NCBI RefSeq assembly: GCF_003932785.1
Contig: NZ_RQYT01000002.1
Location: 62,001-126,000 of the forward strand
Reading direction: 5' to 3'
Length of the DNA stretch: 64,000 nucleotides
From: Arachnia propionica
Lineage (GTDB): Bacteria; Actinomycetota; Actinomycetes; Propionibacteriales; Propionibacteriaceae
The notes under the pieces: generated by a model
Told to the model about the DNA's origin: nothing
What the model saw: the letters and a program-made list of their open reading frames with translations, nothing else
Database searches by the model: none
Shown here: positions 25,445 through 34,735 of the stretch, piece by piece
Position numbering within the stretch: position 1 is the stretch's first letter
Layout of the letters: every line of letters starts with the position of its first letter
Program-made: the position numbers and the translations under genes

Positions 25445-26463
25445 CGCTCGCCCCTGAGCCGACAGGACCCGGCTGGCTGGTTGCCGAGAGCACCCGGCTC
25501 AGCCGGGTCCTTCCGGATGGGGCCGCCTCGGTCGTCGCCCCACTCCCCGAGTTGGAGGGAGAACTGGAGCTTCGAGCCCTGGGGCGCTGGGCCTGCGTGG
25601 CGGAACGCTTCGGACTGCACGCGGTCCTGATCGACCTGGACACCGGCGCCACGAGGCCGTATTCCCGGGAGGACTACCACTGCGATGTCTCCAGCTATTC
25701 GGTTGCCCTCCTGCGCATCGACGGCCGGGTGGTGGTGGCGCTCCAGACCCAGTGGTGCCGACTGGACCTCTTCGATGCCGAGACAGGCGCCCTCCTCACG
25801 GATCGCGAGATCATCCGTCGGGAGGACGGGAGCACCGAGAATCACGTCGACTTCTTCCATTCCCGGCTGCTGGTCTCCCCGGGGCACACCCGATTGGTCA
25901 GCAACGGCTGGGCCTGGGCCCCGGTGGATGTTCTCATGATGTTCCGACTCGAGGATTTCTTGGCGCGTTGGGAGCCCAGTGGCGCCCGGTTCCAGGGCAG
26001 TGGTTACAACTGGGACCGTCCCATCGCCTTCATCGGCGAGGATCACCTCATCGTGGCCTTGGATCGGATGGAGGACGCATGGTGTGGGCGGATGCCGCAG
26101 GCTGACGAGGCCTGCTGTACGGACAATGTCGATCCCCACCATCCCTTCGTGCTGCTGAACCTGACGGAGCCGGACCAGGAGGGATACCTCGTCGTGGAGC
26201 GTTTCCTCGGCCCGGACTTTCTTGCCGTCGACCCTCAGTACGGCGAGGTGAAGGGCGACCTGGCCTTTGATTCGACCTCCGGGCTGGTGGTCGCCACGGA
26301 TGCCGCCAAGGGCAGCATCGCCTTCGACCTCGACGGCATGGTTCGGCACGAGTGGCCGGAGCTCTCCTCCGCGGCTGGCTGGCGCTTCTTCCCCGAGCGA
26401 CGCCGCTTCGCCCGCCTGAGAGACGGGATGGGCGTGGAGGAGCGGGCTTTCCTGTCGGCGTGA
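25441..26463 (+). CDS. Uncharacterised 340-aa protein, repeat-like beta architecture
   Basis: I do not recognise this protein. It is soluble, acidic and rich in Trp, Asp and Leu. Recurrent strand-turn patterns such as [32 protein letters not shown] and [16 protein letters not shown] resemble the blades of a beta-propeller. Cysteines cluster at [16 protein letters not shown] (about 216-231). There is no signal peptide. GTG 25441 overlaps the stop of the GNAT-like gene. Coupling to that gene suggests a joint role, which is inference only. Confidence 0.65.
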   Translation: MTLAPEPTGPGWLVAESTRLSRVLPDGAASVVAPLPELEGELELRALGRWACVAERFGLHAVLIDLDTGATRPYSREDYHCDVSSYSVALLRIDGRVVVALQTQWCRLDLFDAETGALLTDREIIRREDGSTENHVDFFHSRLLVSPGHTRLVSNGWAWAPVDVLMMFRLEDFLARWEPSGARFQGSGYNWDRPIAFIGEDHLIVALDRMEDAWCGRMPQADEACCTDNVDPHHPFVLLNLTEPDQEGYLVVERFLGPDFLAVDPQYGEVKGDLAFDSTSGLVVATDAAKGSIAFDLDGMVRHEWPELSSAAGWRFFPERRRFARLRDGMGVEERAFLSA

Positions 26464-26501
26464 TGGCAGAATGGGCCAGTCCGCTACCGAAAGGAAGACC
26501 T

Positions 26502-28514
26502 GTGTCCACAATCGTCGTCATCCGTCCTGATTCGCGCGAGAGCGTGGAGCTGACGACGACCACCACGGGGCTCGACCTGTTCGGAGCGGACCGGGGGATC
26601 GTCGCCATGAAGGTGGACGGGGAACTCCAGGACCTCCAGCGCGAGCTGGGCGACGGCGCCGAGGTGGAACCGGTGCTGGCCACGAGCGATGAGGGACTCA
26701 GCATCATCCGGCACTCGTGCGCCCACGTCACCGCCCAGGCCCTGCAGGCGCTCTTCGTCGAGGCGAAGCTCGGCATCGGCCCGCCCATCGTCGACGGGTT
26801 CTACTACGACTTCGCCACCGCTCCGTTGACCCCGGAGGACCTGACGGCGATCGAGAAGCAGATGAACCAGATCGTGCGCGAGAAGCAGCGTTTCGTGCGG
26901 CGGGAGGTCTCCGACGACGCTGCCCGCGACGAACTCGCCGCCGAACCCTTCAAGCTCGAACTCATCGCCGACAAGGGCGGGGCGTCGGCCGCCGACGGAT
27001 CGTCCGTGGAGGTCGGCGAGGGGCAGCTCACCATCTACGACAACGTGCGCCGCGACGGATCGGTGGCGTGGCGGGACCTGTGCCGGGGCCCGCACGTGCC
27101 GCACACCGGATACCTGCAGGCCTTCGCGCTGACCAAGTCCAGCGCCGCCTACTGGCGGGGCGACCAGCGCAACACCGGATTGCAGCGGGTCTACGGCACC
27201 GCCTGGGCCAGCAAGGATGACCTCAAGGCCTACCAGACCCGAATGGCCGAGGCCGCGAAACGCGATCACCGCAAGCTCGGCACGGAGCTGGACCTGTTCA
27301 GCTTCCCCGATGAGATCGGCTCTGGGTTGGCCGTCTTCCATCCCAACGGGGCCATCGTGCGCATGGAGATGGAGGACTACTCGCGTCGGCAGCACGTGGC
27401 CGCGGGCTACCAGTTCGCCTATTCCCCGCACCTGACCAAGGCGTCGCTGTTCCAGACCTCGGGCCACCTCGACTGGTACGCCGACGGGATGTACCCGCCC
27501 ATGCAGATGGATGAGGAACGTGACGCCGAGGGCAACGTGCGCAAGCAGGGGCAGGACTACTACCTCAAGCCGATGAACTGCCCGATGCACAACCTCATCT
27601 TCCGTTCGCGTGGGCGGTCCTACCGGGAACTGCCGCTCCGGCTGTTCGAGTTCGGCACCGTGTACCGCAACGAGAAGTCCGGGGTGGTGCACGGCCTGAC
27701 CCGGGCCCGCGGTTTCACCCAGGACGACGCCCACATCTATTGCACCCGGGAGCAGATGCGGGACGAGTTGACCCGCCTGCTCACCTTCGTGCTCAACCTG
27801 CTCAAGGACTACGGACTCGACGACTTCTACCTGGAACTGTCGACGAAGAACCCGGAGAAGTTCGTCGGCGACGACGAGGTCTGGGAGGAGGCGACAGCGG
27901 TGCTCCAGGAGGTGGCGACCGCGTCAGGTCTCGACCTCGTCCCGGATCCTGGCGGGGCGGCCTTCTACGGCCCGAAGATCTCGGTTCAGGCGAAGGACGC
28001 CATCGGTCGCACCTGGCAGATGTCGACCATCCAGCTGGACTTCAACCTTCCGGAGCGTTTCGGACTGGAGTACCAGGCCGCCGACGGCACCCGTCAGCGT
28101 CCGGTGATGATCCACCGCGCCCTCTTCGGATCGATAGAGCGGTTCTTCGGGGTGCTGACCGAGCACTATGCGGGTGCCTTCCCCGCCTGGCTGGCTCCCG
28201 TGCAGGTGCTCGGTGTGCCGGTGGCCGACGAGTTCAACGAGCACCTCGAGGCGGTGGCGGACCGGCTTCGTTCCTACGGGGTTCGCGTCGAGCTCGACCT
28301 CTCCGACGACCGCTTCGGCAAGAAGATCCGCAACGCCTCGAAGTCCAAGGCACCCTTCATCCTCATCGCGGGTGGGGAGGATCGCGACGCCGGTGCCGTG
28401 AGTTTCCGGTTCCGTGACGGATCACAGCTCAACGGGGTCCCCGTCGAGGATGCCGTGGCCCGCATCGTCTCCCACATCAACTCCCGCAGCAATGCCGATC
28501 CGGGAGCGGAGTGA
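26502..28514 (+). CDS. thrS: Threonine--tRNA ligase
   Basis: This class II synthetase charges tRNA-Thr. The 670-aa protein shows a divergent N-terminal TGS-like domain and the editing domain with RHSCAHV (HxxxH-like) near 66-72. The catalytic core follows, with motif 2 [30 protein letters not shown], the zinc-site Cys in KPMNCPMHN and motif 3 [19 protein letters not shown]. The anticodon-binding domain is at the end. GTG 26502 is preceded by AAAGGAAG. The longer frame upstream lies in the previous gene. The stop overlaps the HIT gene (GTGA). Confidence 0.97.
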   Translation: MSTIVVIRPDSRESVELTTTTTGLDLFGADRGIVAMKVDGELQDLQRELGDGAEVEPVLATSDEGLSIIRHSCAHVTAQALQALFVEAKLGIGPPIVDGFYYDFATAPLTPEDLTAIEKQMNQIVREKQRFVRREVSDDAARDELAAEPFKLELIADKGGASAADGSSVEVGEGQLTIYDNVRRDGSVAWRDLCRGPHVPHTGYLQAFALTKSSAAYWRGDQRNTGLQRVYGTAWASKDDLKAYQTRMAEAAKRDHRKLGTELDLFSFPDEIGSGLAVFHPNGAIVRMEMEDYSRRQHVAAGYQFAYSPHLTKASLFQTSGHLDWYADGMYPPMQMDEERDAEGNVRKQGQDYYLKPMNCPMHNLIFRSRGRSYRELPLRLFEFGTVYRNEKSGVVHGLTRARGFTQDDAHIYCTREQMRDELTRLLTFVLNLLKDYGLDDFYLELSTKNPEKFVGDDEVWEEATAVLQEVATASGLDLVPDPGGAAFYGPKISVQAKDAIGRTWQMSTIQLDFNLPERFGLEYQAADGTRQRPVMIHRALFGSIERFFGVLTEHYAGAFPAWLAPVQVLGVPVADEFNEHLEAVADRLRSYGVRVELDLSDDRFGKKIRNASKSKAPFILIAGGEDRDAGAVSFRFRDGSQLNGVPVEDAVARIVSHINSRSNADPGAE

Positions 28515-29041
28515 ACGAGATGAGCCCCGACCTGTGTGGGGTCCCTGACGCCTTCCAGCGGCTGTGGACCCCACACCGCATGGTCTACATCAAGGGTGAG
28601 GGCAAGCCGCGGCATGAGGGGGAGTGCCCGTTCTGCACCTCCCCGAGACGTTCGGACGCCGAGGGTCTGATCGTCTTCCGGGGTGAGCACGCCTTCGTCG
28701 TGATGAATCTCTTCCCCTACTCACCCGGCCACCTGCTGGTGTGCCCCTACCGGCACGTGAGTGGATACGTCGACGCCACCGAGGAGGAGACCTTGGAGAT
28801 CGCGAGGCTGACGCAGCAGGGCATCGCCACCTTGACGAAGGTGTCTGCGCCCGCGGGCTTCAACATCGGGATGAACCAGGGCGACGTCGCGGGCGCGGGG
28901 ATCGCCGCGCACCTGCACCAGCACATCGTTCCGCGCTGGGCGGGGGACATGAACTTCATGCCCGTCGTGGCCCGGACCCGCGTGCTTCCCCAGCTGCTCG
29001 AGGACGCCCGGGCCCAACTCGCCGAGGCGTGGCCGAGGTGA
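28511..29041 (+). CDS. HIT-family nucleotide hydrolase/phosphorylase
   Basis: This 176-aa protein has the histidine triad [10 protein letters not shown] near 137-146, preceded by [18 protein letters not shown]. Its N-terminal CPFCTSPR contributes Cys ligands as in the actinobacterial AP4A-phosphorylase-like HIT proteins. It probably cleaves dinucleoside polyphosphates or related nucleotides. Two starts are possible (GTG 28511 overlapping the thrS stop, or ATG 28520). The thrS-HIT order is conserved in actinobacteria. Confidence 0.9.
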   Translation: MNEMSPDLCGVPDAFQRLWTPHRMVYIKGEGKPRHEGECPFCTSPRRSDAEGLIVFRGEHAFVVMNLFPYSPGHLLVCPYRHVSGYVDATEEETLEIARLTQQGIATLTKVSAPAGFNIGMNQGDVAGAGIAAHLHQHIVPRWAGDMNFMPVVARTRVLPQLLEDARAQLAEAWPR

Positions 29042-29820
29042 CCAGCCGACCGGGTCGACGCGTCGACGCGAGCATGAGCCTGCTCAGCGAGATCGCGGAC
29101 AACGCACTCGAACCCGAGTACCACACCACGACGGGGCCGCGCAGTTCCCCGTGGCACCTCGCGGTGGCCCTCGCCGTGGCGGCGACCCTCATCGTCATCG
29201 CCATCCTCACCACGACGGCGTCCCGCTCCGATGTCGCGGATGAACGCGCGTACCTGCGGGACCAGGTCAGCGCTGCGACGAAGGCTCGCGACGACCTCGA
29301 GGCGGAGGTGGCTGCCCTGGAGGAGGAGATCGATGGACTCCAGGACGCGCTGGTGACGGACCCCCAGGTGGCCGCCACCATCCACGAACTCGACCTCGTC
29401 TCAGGGGGATCGCCGGTGGTGGGTCCCGGGATCGTGATCCGGGCGAATGACGCCCCGTCCCAGGTGGACAACTCCCGGGGCCTGGTCTTCGACTCCGACC
29501 TCAGCCGCCTTGTGAACGGGCTGTGGGAGGCCGGGGCGGAGGCGATCGCCATCAACGGCCACCGGATCACGTCGATGACGCCGATCCGTTCGGCGGGCTC
29601 CGCGATCACCGTCGACTACGTGTCCATCAGCCCGCCCTACGTCATCGAGGCGATCGGGGACCCGGCGACCCTCCAAGCCCGCTTCGGCCGGACCACGGCC
29701 GCTTCCTGGTGGCAGTACATCCACATGAACTACGGGATAGGCTTCGAGATCAGGGCGGCCGACACCGTCCTGGAACTGCCGGCCGATCCCGGCATGGTGT
29801 TGAGAAGCGCAGAGAGCTGA
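29038..29820 (+). CDS. DUF881 membrane-anchored protein, copy 1
   Basis: This 260-aa protein has a cytoplasmic start, one membrane segment at about 43-62 (WHLAVALAVAATLIVIAIL) and a coiled-coil stretch (AYLRDQVSAATKARDDLEAEVAALEEEIDGL). An extracytoplasmic DUF881 domain follows, with GPGIVIRANDAP and AEAIAINGHRITSMTPIR. Members are found beside division and envelope genes, function unknown. GTG 29038 overlaps the HIT stop; ATG 29074 is the alternative. It is the first of a DUF881-Sbp-DUF881 trio. Confidence 0.82.
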   Translation: MTSRPGRRVDASMSLLSEIADNALEPEYHTTTGPRSSPWHLAVALAVAATLIVIAILTTTASRSDVADERAYLRDQVSAATKARDDLEAEVAALEEEIDGLQDALVTDPQVAATIHELDLVSGGSPVVGPGIVIRANDAPSQVDNSRGLVFDSDLSRLVNGLWEAGAEAIAINGHRITSMTPIRSAGSAITVDYVSISPPYVIEAIGDPATLQARFGRTTAASWWQYIHMNYGIGFEIRAADTVLELPADPGMVLRSAES

Positions 29821-29830
29821 GGGAGGAACC

Positions 29831-30163
29831 ATGATCGCCATCCTGGGGCTGGTCGTCGGCGTGGTCGTCGGCCTTCTCGTGGAGCCCAACCTCCCCACCG
29901 CCCTGCAGCCCTACCTGCCCATCGCCATCGTCGCGGCACTCGACGCCATCCTCGGAGCCACCCGCGCCTGGCTGGAGGGCATCTTCTCCGATCGGGTCTT
30001 CGTGGTGTCCTTCCTGTCCAACGTTCTCATCGCCGGTTTGATCGTCTTCGTGGGCGATCAAATCGGCGTGGGCTCCCAGCTGTCGACGGGAGTGGTGGTG
30101 GTGCTCGGCATCCGGATCTTCAACAACGTCGCCGCGATCCGGCGGGCGGTGCTCCATGCCTGA
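29831..30163 (+). CDS. sbp: Small basic protein Sbp (DUF1290)
   Basis: This 110-aa integral membrane protein has three hydrophobic segments (about 2-18, 25-42, 58-100). The conserved core reads LPIAIVAALDAILGATRAWLEGIFSDRVFVVSFLSNVL. The Bacillus homologue Sbp lies in the ftsA/ftsZ region, but its function is not settled. GGGAGG precedes the ATG. It overlaps the second DUF881 gene by 8 nt. Confidence 0.88.
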   Translation: MIAILGLVVGVVVGLLVEPNLPTALQPYLPIAIVAALDAILGATRAWLEGIFSDRVFVVSFLSNVLIAGLIVFVGDQIGVGSQLSTGVVVVLGIRIFNNVAAIRRAVLHA

Positions 30164-30884
30164 GGAACCAACGAGGCGCAACTACCTGGCCGCCTTCCTG
30201 CGCCCTGGTCGGGGACAGCTCACCGTTGGGGTGGTGCTGTGCGTCACCGCCCTGCTGGTGGTCTGGACCCTGCGCTCGCAGGCGGCCCGACCGGACTACT
30301 CGAATCTCCGGCGCGACGATCTCGTCCAGTTGCTGGACAATCTCAGCGCGGAGACGAGGCGCCTCGAGGCGGAGCTGAGAGGACTCACCGCGACCCGCGA
30401 CGAACTCCGCTCCGGCGTGGCAGGCGCCAACGCGGCGGAGGCCGAGGCGCAGCGTCGCCTCGAACGGCTCCAGATCATCGCAGGGACCGTGCCCGCCCAG
30501 GGGCCGGGGATCCGGATCACGATCGAGGATCCGCAGGCTCAGGTGACCCCTGAACTGGTGCTCAATGCCCTGGAGGAACTGCGCGACGCCGGTGGCGAGG
30601 TCATCGAGTTCAACGACTCCGTCAGGGTCGTGACGGGGACGTGGGTCGGGCAGGATCCCCAGGGGCGTCTCGTCGTCGATGGCACCCCCCTCACCACCCC
30701 GCTCCAGATCGAGGTCATCGGCGACGCGGCCACCCTCGAGGCCGGTGCCCGGTTCCGCGGTGGGCTGGTCAGTCAGGTGGAGGGAACCAGGGTCCAGGGG
30801 AGAGTCACGATCTCCCAGGAGGTGCAGCTGGAGATCTCCTCCACCGTGACACCTGAGCAACCACGCTTCGCAAAACCCCGCTGA
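30156..30884 (+). CDS. DUF881 membrane-anchored protein, copy 2
   Basis: This 242-aa protein has one membrane segment (about 23-40, LTVGVVLCVTALLVVWTL) and a coiled coil of about 45 residues (LVQLLDNLSAETRRLEAELRGLTATRDEL). The DUF881 domain contains GPGIRITIEDPQ and LRDAGGEVIEFNDSVRVVTG. It has the same layout as copy 1 but with the C-terminal end extended. The trio DUF881-Sbp-DUF881 is conserved in actinobacteria and stands before the GarA-like gene. A role at the division site is often supposed, not shown here. Confidence 0.85.
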   Translation: MPEEPTRRNYLAAFLRPGRGQLTVGVVLCVTALLVVWTLRSQAARPDYSNLRRDDLVQLLDNLSAETRRLEAELRGLTATRDELRSGVAGANAAEAEAQRRLERLQIIAGTVPAQGPGIRITIEDPQAQVTPELVLNALEELRDAGGEVIEFNDSVRVVTGTWVGQDPQGRLVVDGTPLTTPLQIEVIGDAATLEAGARFRGGLVSQVEGTRVQGRVTISQEVQLEISSTVTPEQPRFAKPR

Positions 30885-30921
30885 AACCGGCCGACACTGA
30901 CACGAGTCGTGCGGGGCGAGC

Positions 30922-30949
30922 TTGTATATCTGACTTCCCCCGATAGTCT
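30922..30949 (+). promoter_or_regulatory. Putative promoter of FHA-ftsR pair
   Basis: TTGTAT, 16-bp spacer, TAGTCT, giving a leader of about 37 nt before ATG 30993. It separates the FHA gene from the DUF881 operon. Confidence 0.45.
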
Positions 30950-30992
30950 TGGGTCTGCTGAGAGAGTCACAGATCGAAAAAGGGGGCAGGCG

Positions 30993-31439
30993 ATGTCGAC
31001 CAATGTGGGCGATAACGGCGAGCTCAGGGAACCGGGCAACGACAGCACTGGAGTGCTCCAGGTTCTCACGGACGAGCATCTTTCCATCGTCGGCGCTGGT
31101 CTGGCAGCCACCACGGGGGAGCTCGCCCCCGGGAATGCGCTGCTCATCGTCACCCGCGGCGGGGTCAAGGAATCACAGTTCCTGATCGACGCGGACGAGA
31201 CCACGCTCGGGCGTCACCCGGAATCGGACATCTTCCTCGATGACATCACGGTGTCCAGGCATCACGCCCGGCTCCTGCGCGAGGACGGACGCATCGCCAT
31301 CGAGGATCGGGGCAGCCTCAACGGCACCTACGTCAACCGCACCCTCATCGAGGGCCGGGCGCAGCTGCGTCACGGCGATGAGATCCAGATCGGCAAGTAC
31401 CGGGCCACGATCCTCATGAGCGAGTCCGGGCGGGGCTGA
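30993..31439 (+). CDS. FHA-domain protein, GarA/OdhI-like
   Basis: This 148-aa protein has a C-terminal FHA domain (about 50-148) with the phosphothreonine-binding residues of GRHPESD, SRHHARL and NGTYVN. GarA and OdhI inhibit 2-oxoglutarate metabolism when unphosphorylated and are switched off by Ser/Thr kinases at an N-terminal ETTS motif. Here the equivalent stretch reads GNDSTGVLQ (Ser18-Thr19), so the motif is reduced. The gene order with ftsR, DUF151 and MerR matches the garA locus of mycobacteria. The start is ATG 30993, taken over a GTG 84 nt upstream that lies in the promoter. Confidence 0.85.
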   Translation: MSTNVGDNGELREPGNDSTGVLQVLTDEHLSIVGAGLAATTGELAPGNALLIVTRGGVKESQFLIDADETTLGRHPESDIFLDDITVSRHHARLLREDGRIAIEDRGSLNGTYVNRTLIEGRAQLRHGDEIQIGKYRATILMSESGRG

Positions 31440-32122
31440 TGCCGAGCGCACCGCGCACGATCGGGCAGGTGCTGGATGCCATCCGGGGGGAATTCCCCGA
31501 CATCTCCGTCTCCAAGCTGCGTTATCTGGAGTCGGAGGGGCTGATCTCGCCAGAGCGGGACCACCCGTCGGGTTATCGTCGTTTCCGGCAGGAGGACGTG
31601 GATCGGCTCCTGTTCGTGCTGCGTGCGCAACGAGATCGCTATCTGCCGCTCAAGGTGATCCGGGAGCAGTTGGACGCCCTCGACCGCGGCGAACCCATCC
31701 CGGAGGATGCCGAGCCGCCACCGACCGCGGAGCAACCTCCCGCCGCCACCCCGGCGCCCGCTCCGCGTCCGGTCAACCAGGTCTTCACCCGACGCCAGCT
31801 CATGGCGGAGTCCGGTCTGGGGGAGGCGGCCATGATCGAGTTGGAACGGCTGAAGTTGGTGAGCCACCGCAAGGGCACCCAGGTCTACGGGCGTGAATCC
31901 CTGGGGGTCGCCGTCGCGGCCAAGCGGTTGGGGGACTTCGGTATCGACATCCGCCAGCTGCGTTCCGTCCAGCAGGCGGCCACCATGGAGGCTGCCCTGG
32001 TGGAGCAGGTGCTGGCCCAGTTCCGACGCCGGTCGGGGGTGCCGGCGGAGGTGCGCAACGATGTGTACCGAACCGTGATCAGCGCCCACACCGCGCTCAT
32101 GCTGCAACAGCTCATGAACTGA
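31439..32122 (+). CDS. ftsR: MerR-family transcriptional regulator FtsR
   Basis: This 227-aa regulator has an N-terminal MerR winged helix (about 6-80: TIGQVLDAIRGEFPDISVSKLRYLESEGLISPERDHPSGYRRF). A proline-rich linker (about 92-113) and an all-helical C-terminal part follow. In Corynebacterium FtsR activates ftsZ. No metal-binding Cys pattern is present, so it is not a metal sensor. The ATG overlaps the stop of the FHA gene by one base, indicating tight coupling. Confidence 0.87.
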   Translation: MPSAPRTIGQVLDAIRGEFPDISVSKLRYLESEGLISPERDHPSGYRRFRQEDVDRLLFVLRAQRDRYLPLKVIREQLDALDRGEPIPEDAEPPPTAEQPPAATPAPAPRPVNQVFTRRQLMAESGLGEAAMIELERLKLVSHRKGTQVYGRESLGVAVAAKRLGDFGIDIRQLRSVQQAATMEAALVEQVLAQFRRRSGVPAEVRNDVYRTVISAHTALMLQQLMN

Positions 32123-32151
32123 ATCGTCCCCACGAGCGGGGCCGACGCCGT

Positions 32152-32360
32152 CAGGGGGTCACCGGGGGGCCGCTGCGGATGTGCTTGTCCGCGTGCCCTC
32201 AGAGGGGGTGCGGACAGGGGGGTCGTGTCGAGGATCGTCACGGTGGCGTCCTGGCAAGGCGGACGACGAGGAGCGCACTGGAGCGTGCGGTCGAGGAGGA
32301 CAACGCAGCCAGGGGGTCACCGGGGCGGCCGCAGTCGATTTCTCCTGTCCGCGCGCCCTC
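32152..32360 (+). repeat. Imperfect direct repeat (32152-32200 and 32310-32360) in intergenic region
   Basis: Two copies of about 50 bp both open with CAGGGGGTCACCGGGG and both end TGTCCGCGYGCCCTC. Copy 2 runs straight into the TAGACT promoter box of the DUF151 gene; copy 1 continues with agaggg instead. The 250-bp stretch between ftsR and the DUF151 gene holds no convincing ORF apart from this. Confidence 0.7.
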
Positions 32361-32366
32361 TAGACT
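32361..32366 (+). promoter_or_regulatory. -10 box of DUF151 gene (leaderless)
   Basis: TAGACT ends 6 nt before ATG 32373 with no ribosome binding site. Confidence 0.55.
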
Positions 32367-32372
32367 CGTGTC

Positions 32373-32852
32373 ATGGCAGAACTGGTGGTTGAGGGTATAC
32401 GGATGATCGAGGACTCCCCGGTGCTGCTCCTCCGGGAACGGGATGGGGACCGCATCCTTCCCATCTGGATCTCCTCGATGGATGCCGCGGCCATCGCCGT
32501 CGCTCTCGACGGTGAGGTCCTCGGACGTCCACTCACCCACGACCTGCTCGCCCAGACCCTGGATTTGCTTGCGGCCGGGGCGCCTCCCAGCCTGACCATC
32601 AGCAGTGTCGAGGAGGGGATCTTCCTCGGGGAGATCCGGGTCGGGGGACAGGTGCTGGATGCTCGCCCGAGCGACATCGTCGCCGTCGCCGTACGTCGGG
32701 GCTGGGACATCGAATGCCCGGGTAAACTGCTCGACGAGGTGGGGGTTGCGGCTGAGCCCGACGGGGGAGACGAGGTCGAGCGGTTCCGTGAGTTCCTGGA
32801 TCATGTGGACCCGGACGACTTCTTCCCGCCCGGTGGCCAGGGGCAACCCTGA
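32373..32852 (+). CDS. Bifunctional nuclease family protein (DUF151)
   Basis: This 159-aa protein has a DUF151 domain over about 1-130 (RILPIWISSMDAAAIAVALDGEVLGRPLTHDLLAQTL; LDARPSDIVAVAVRRG). Plant and bacterial members have been reported to have RNase and DNase activity; the catalytic residues are not well defined. An acidic tail follows. The gene lies between two MerR regulators, as in the mycobacterial garA region, and has its own promoter. Confidence 0.87.
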   Translation: MAELVVEGIRMIEDSPVLLLRERDGDRILPIWISSMDAAAIAVALDGEVLGRPLTHDLLAQTLDLLAAGAPPSLTISSVEEGIFLGEIRVGGQVLDARPSDIVAVAVRRGWDIECPGKLLDEVGVAAEPDGGDEVERFREFLDHVDPDDFFPPGGQGQP

Positions 32853-32902
32853 ACCTCGGCTCGAAGGTTTGCGATCCGATGCGCCGGGTTCCGGGCGTGT
32901 CG

Positions 32903-32932
32903 TTGACCCGCCGGGACGCAGAGGGTTAGCTT
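32903..32932 (+). promoter_or_regulatory. Promoter of second MerR gene
   Basis: TTGACC, 18-bp spacer, TAGCTT, giving a leader of about 34 nt that ends with AGGATGAG before GTG 32973. Confidence 0.55.
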
Positions 32933-32972
32933 CGATGTGCCGCGACCGCGGTGACGGACGACAGGATGAGAA

Positions 32973-33527
32973 GTGGCTGACATGGCACCGAAACAGGATT
33001 CGTTGCAGGAGACCCTGTTCGATGGGGACTTCGCGCCGGTCGCCAAGGACCTCGGCTTCCGCGGGCCGGTCGCCCATCGGGTCGCAGGGATCACCTACCG
33101 TCAGCTGGACTACTGGGCCCGCACCGGGCTCGTGGTCCCGGAACTGCGTGACGCGAACGGGTCCGGTTCCCAGCGCCTGTACTCGTTCCGGGACATCCTG
33201 CTGCTTCGCGTGGTGAAGCGTTTCCTGGACGTGGGAATCTCCCTCCAGCAGATCCGGGTGGCCATCGAGCACCTGCGGGCGCGGGGGGTTGAGGACATCA
33301 CGGAGATCACCCTGGTCAGCGACGGCTTCAGCGTCTACGAGTGCACCTCCGCGAATGAGCTGTTCGATCTCACCAAGGGTGGGCAGGGCATGTTCCTGAT
33401 CTCGGTGTCGAGCGTGTGGCACGAGATCGAGGGCACACTCAACGATCTCCCGAAGGAACGGGTCACGGACACCTCCGAGCATCCTGGTGACGAGCTCGCC
33501 TCCCGCCGCAAGGCGAAGGCCGTATGA
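32973..33527 (+). CDS. MerR-family transcriptional regulator
   Basis: This 184-aa regulator has a MerR helix-turn-helix (about 35-105: GPVAHRVAGITYRQLDYWARTGLVVPELRDANGSGSQRLYSFRDILLLRVVKRFLDVG). A C-terminal helical part has no Cys metal site (the single Cys is in YECTSANELF). It is the orthologue of the second MerR gene of the mycobacterial garA cluster; its targets are unknown. GTG 32973 is favoured over ATG 32982 by the AGGA site. It overlaps the yihY-like gene (ATGA). Confidence 0.87.
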   Translation: MADMAPKQDSLQETLFDGDFAPVAKDLGFRGPVAHRVAGITYRQLDYWARTGLVVPELRDANGSGSQRLYSFRDILLLRVVKRFLDVGISLQQIRVAIEHLRARGVEDITEITLVSDGFSVYECTSANELFDLTKGGQGMFLISVSSVWHEIEGTLNDLPKERVTDTSEHPGDELASRRKAKAV

Positions 33528-34669
33528 AAGCCCTCCTGGAGAAGCCGGCGGTGAAGCGGCTGCTGGCCTCCTGGCAGCGTTTCACTGAACGTCAGGGCCC
33601 GCAACATGCCGCGGCGATCACGTACTTCTCCGTTCTGACGATCATCCCGGTCCTCATGCTCTTCGGCGCGGTGACCGGCTTCACCCTCACCGTGGTGCGT
33701 CCGGACTGGCTCGAGGTCGTGCGTTCCACCATCAACGAGGTGCTCGGTGGCAGCCAGATCTCGCAGAGTGTCGTGGCCACCCTCGACCGAGCCCTGGAGA
33801 GCTGGCGAGGCCTCGGCATCACGGCTCTCCTGACCGCTTCCTACACCGGGTCCGGATGGATCGGTAACCTCCGCGTCGGATTCTGCGAGATGCTGCGCCC
33901 GGAGGACGCCGACAGCCAGCTGCAGAAGCAGGGATTCCTGAAATCCCTGATCCGCAACCTCGCCGTCTTCTTCGGCCTGCTGCTGTGCATGGTCGTGGTC
34001 CTCGCCATCACGATCCTCGGCATGGCCTTCGCCGAACAGCTGGGCGTCCTGGGCGGCATCGCCCGGATCCTCCTGACCGTGGGTGTGAGCTGGATCATGT
34101 TCGCGTTCCTGTTCCTCACCCTGCCTGAGGAGAAGCTGCCCGTCCGTCACTGGGCGACCGGCGCCTTGGGAGGGGCAGTGCTCGTGACCACTCTGGAGCA
34201 CTTCGCCGGGCTCATCATCGGTGCCTTCTCGGGGAATCCGACGGCTGCTGTGTTCGGCAATGTCATCATCATCATGCTCCTGCTCAACCTCGTGGCGATG
34301 ATCATGCTCGTCACCTCTTCCTGGACCGGGGTGCGACAGGCATGGGAGGGGGGTGAGCCGCTCACGGCATCGACGGATGACACCCCAGATGGGTCGGAGC
34401 CCTCATCCGAGGAGGAGACCGTCCACACCTGGGCCGAGAAGCGACGCAGGGAACGGGTGGCTGCACGCCGGGATCTGGACGAGCTGCGCAGTGACAACTT
34501 CGATCCGCTCGACGTACCGACCCCCGATCCGAACCGTTCGGTTCCGGAGGACGTCGCCGCCCGTGGGGTCAAGGTGGGCATGGGCGTGGGTTACGGCGTG
34601 GGAGCCGCCACCGGCCTGGGCCTCGGGGCCGTGCTGACGGCGGTCGTGGCCTGGTTGAGGCGTCGCTGA
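33524..34669 (+). CDS. YihY/BrkB-family membrane protein
   Basis: This 381-aa inner membrane protein has about six hydrophobic segments between residues 30 and 275. The family motifs are HAAAITYFSVLTIIPVLM at the start and an RHWATGALGGAVLV loop. A long charged cytoplasmic tail (about 285-360) ends in a glycine-rich hydrophobic segment (GMGVGYGVGAATGLGLGAVLTAVV), which looks like an extra membrane helix. The family was once misnamed RNase BN; its function is unknown. It is the last gene of the MerR operon and ends at a strong hairpin. Confidence 0.87.
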   Translation: MKALLEKPAVKRLLASWQRFTERQGPQHAAAITYFSVLTIIPVLMLFGAVTGFTLTVVRPDWLEVVRSTINEVLGGSQISQSVVATLDRALESWRGLGITALLTASYTGSGWIGNLRVGFCEMLRPEDADSQLQKQGFLKSLIRNLAVFFGLLLCMVVVLAITILGMAFAEQLGVLGGIARILLTVGVSWIMFAFLFLTLPEEKLPVRHWATGALGGAVLVTTLEHFAGLIIGAFSGNPTAAVFGNVIIIMLLLNLVAMIMLVTSSWTGVRQAWEGGEPLTASTDDTPDGSEPSSEEETVHTWAEKRRRERVAARRDLDELRSDNFDPLDVPTPDPNRSVPEDVAARGVKVGMGVGYGVGAATGLGLGAVLTAVVAWLRRR

Positions 34670-34677
34670 CATCGACA

Positions 34678-34715
34678 GTGTGGCCCGACTCCCTTGCCGG
34701 GGAGCCGGGCCACAC
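34678..34715. terminator. Bidirectional terminator between yihY-like gene and pfp
   Basis: The outer stem GTGTGGCCCG/CGGGCCACAC is perfect over 10 bp, and a further inner pairing CTCCC/GGGAG closes a 5-nt loop. It stands between convergent genes. Confidence 0.85.
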
Positions 34716-34735
34716 TTCGTCATGGCGCGTCAGCG

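Noticed and set aside
32179-32406. 75-codon plus frame between ftsR and the DUF151 gene
   Set aside because: It runs over a direct repeat, the DUF151 promoter and its start, with no ribosome site and no recognisable product.
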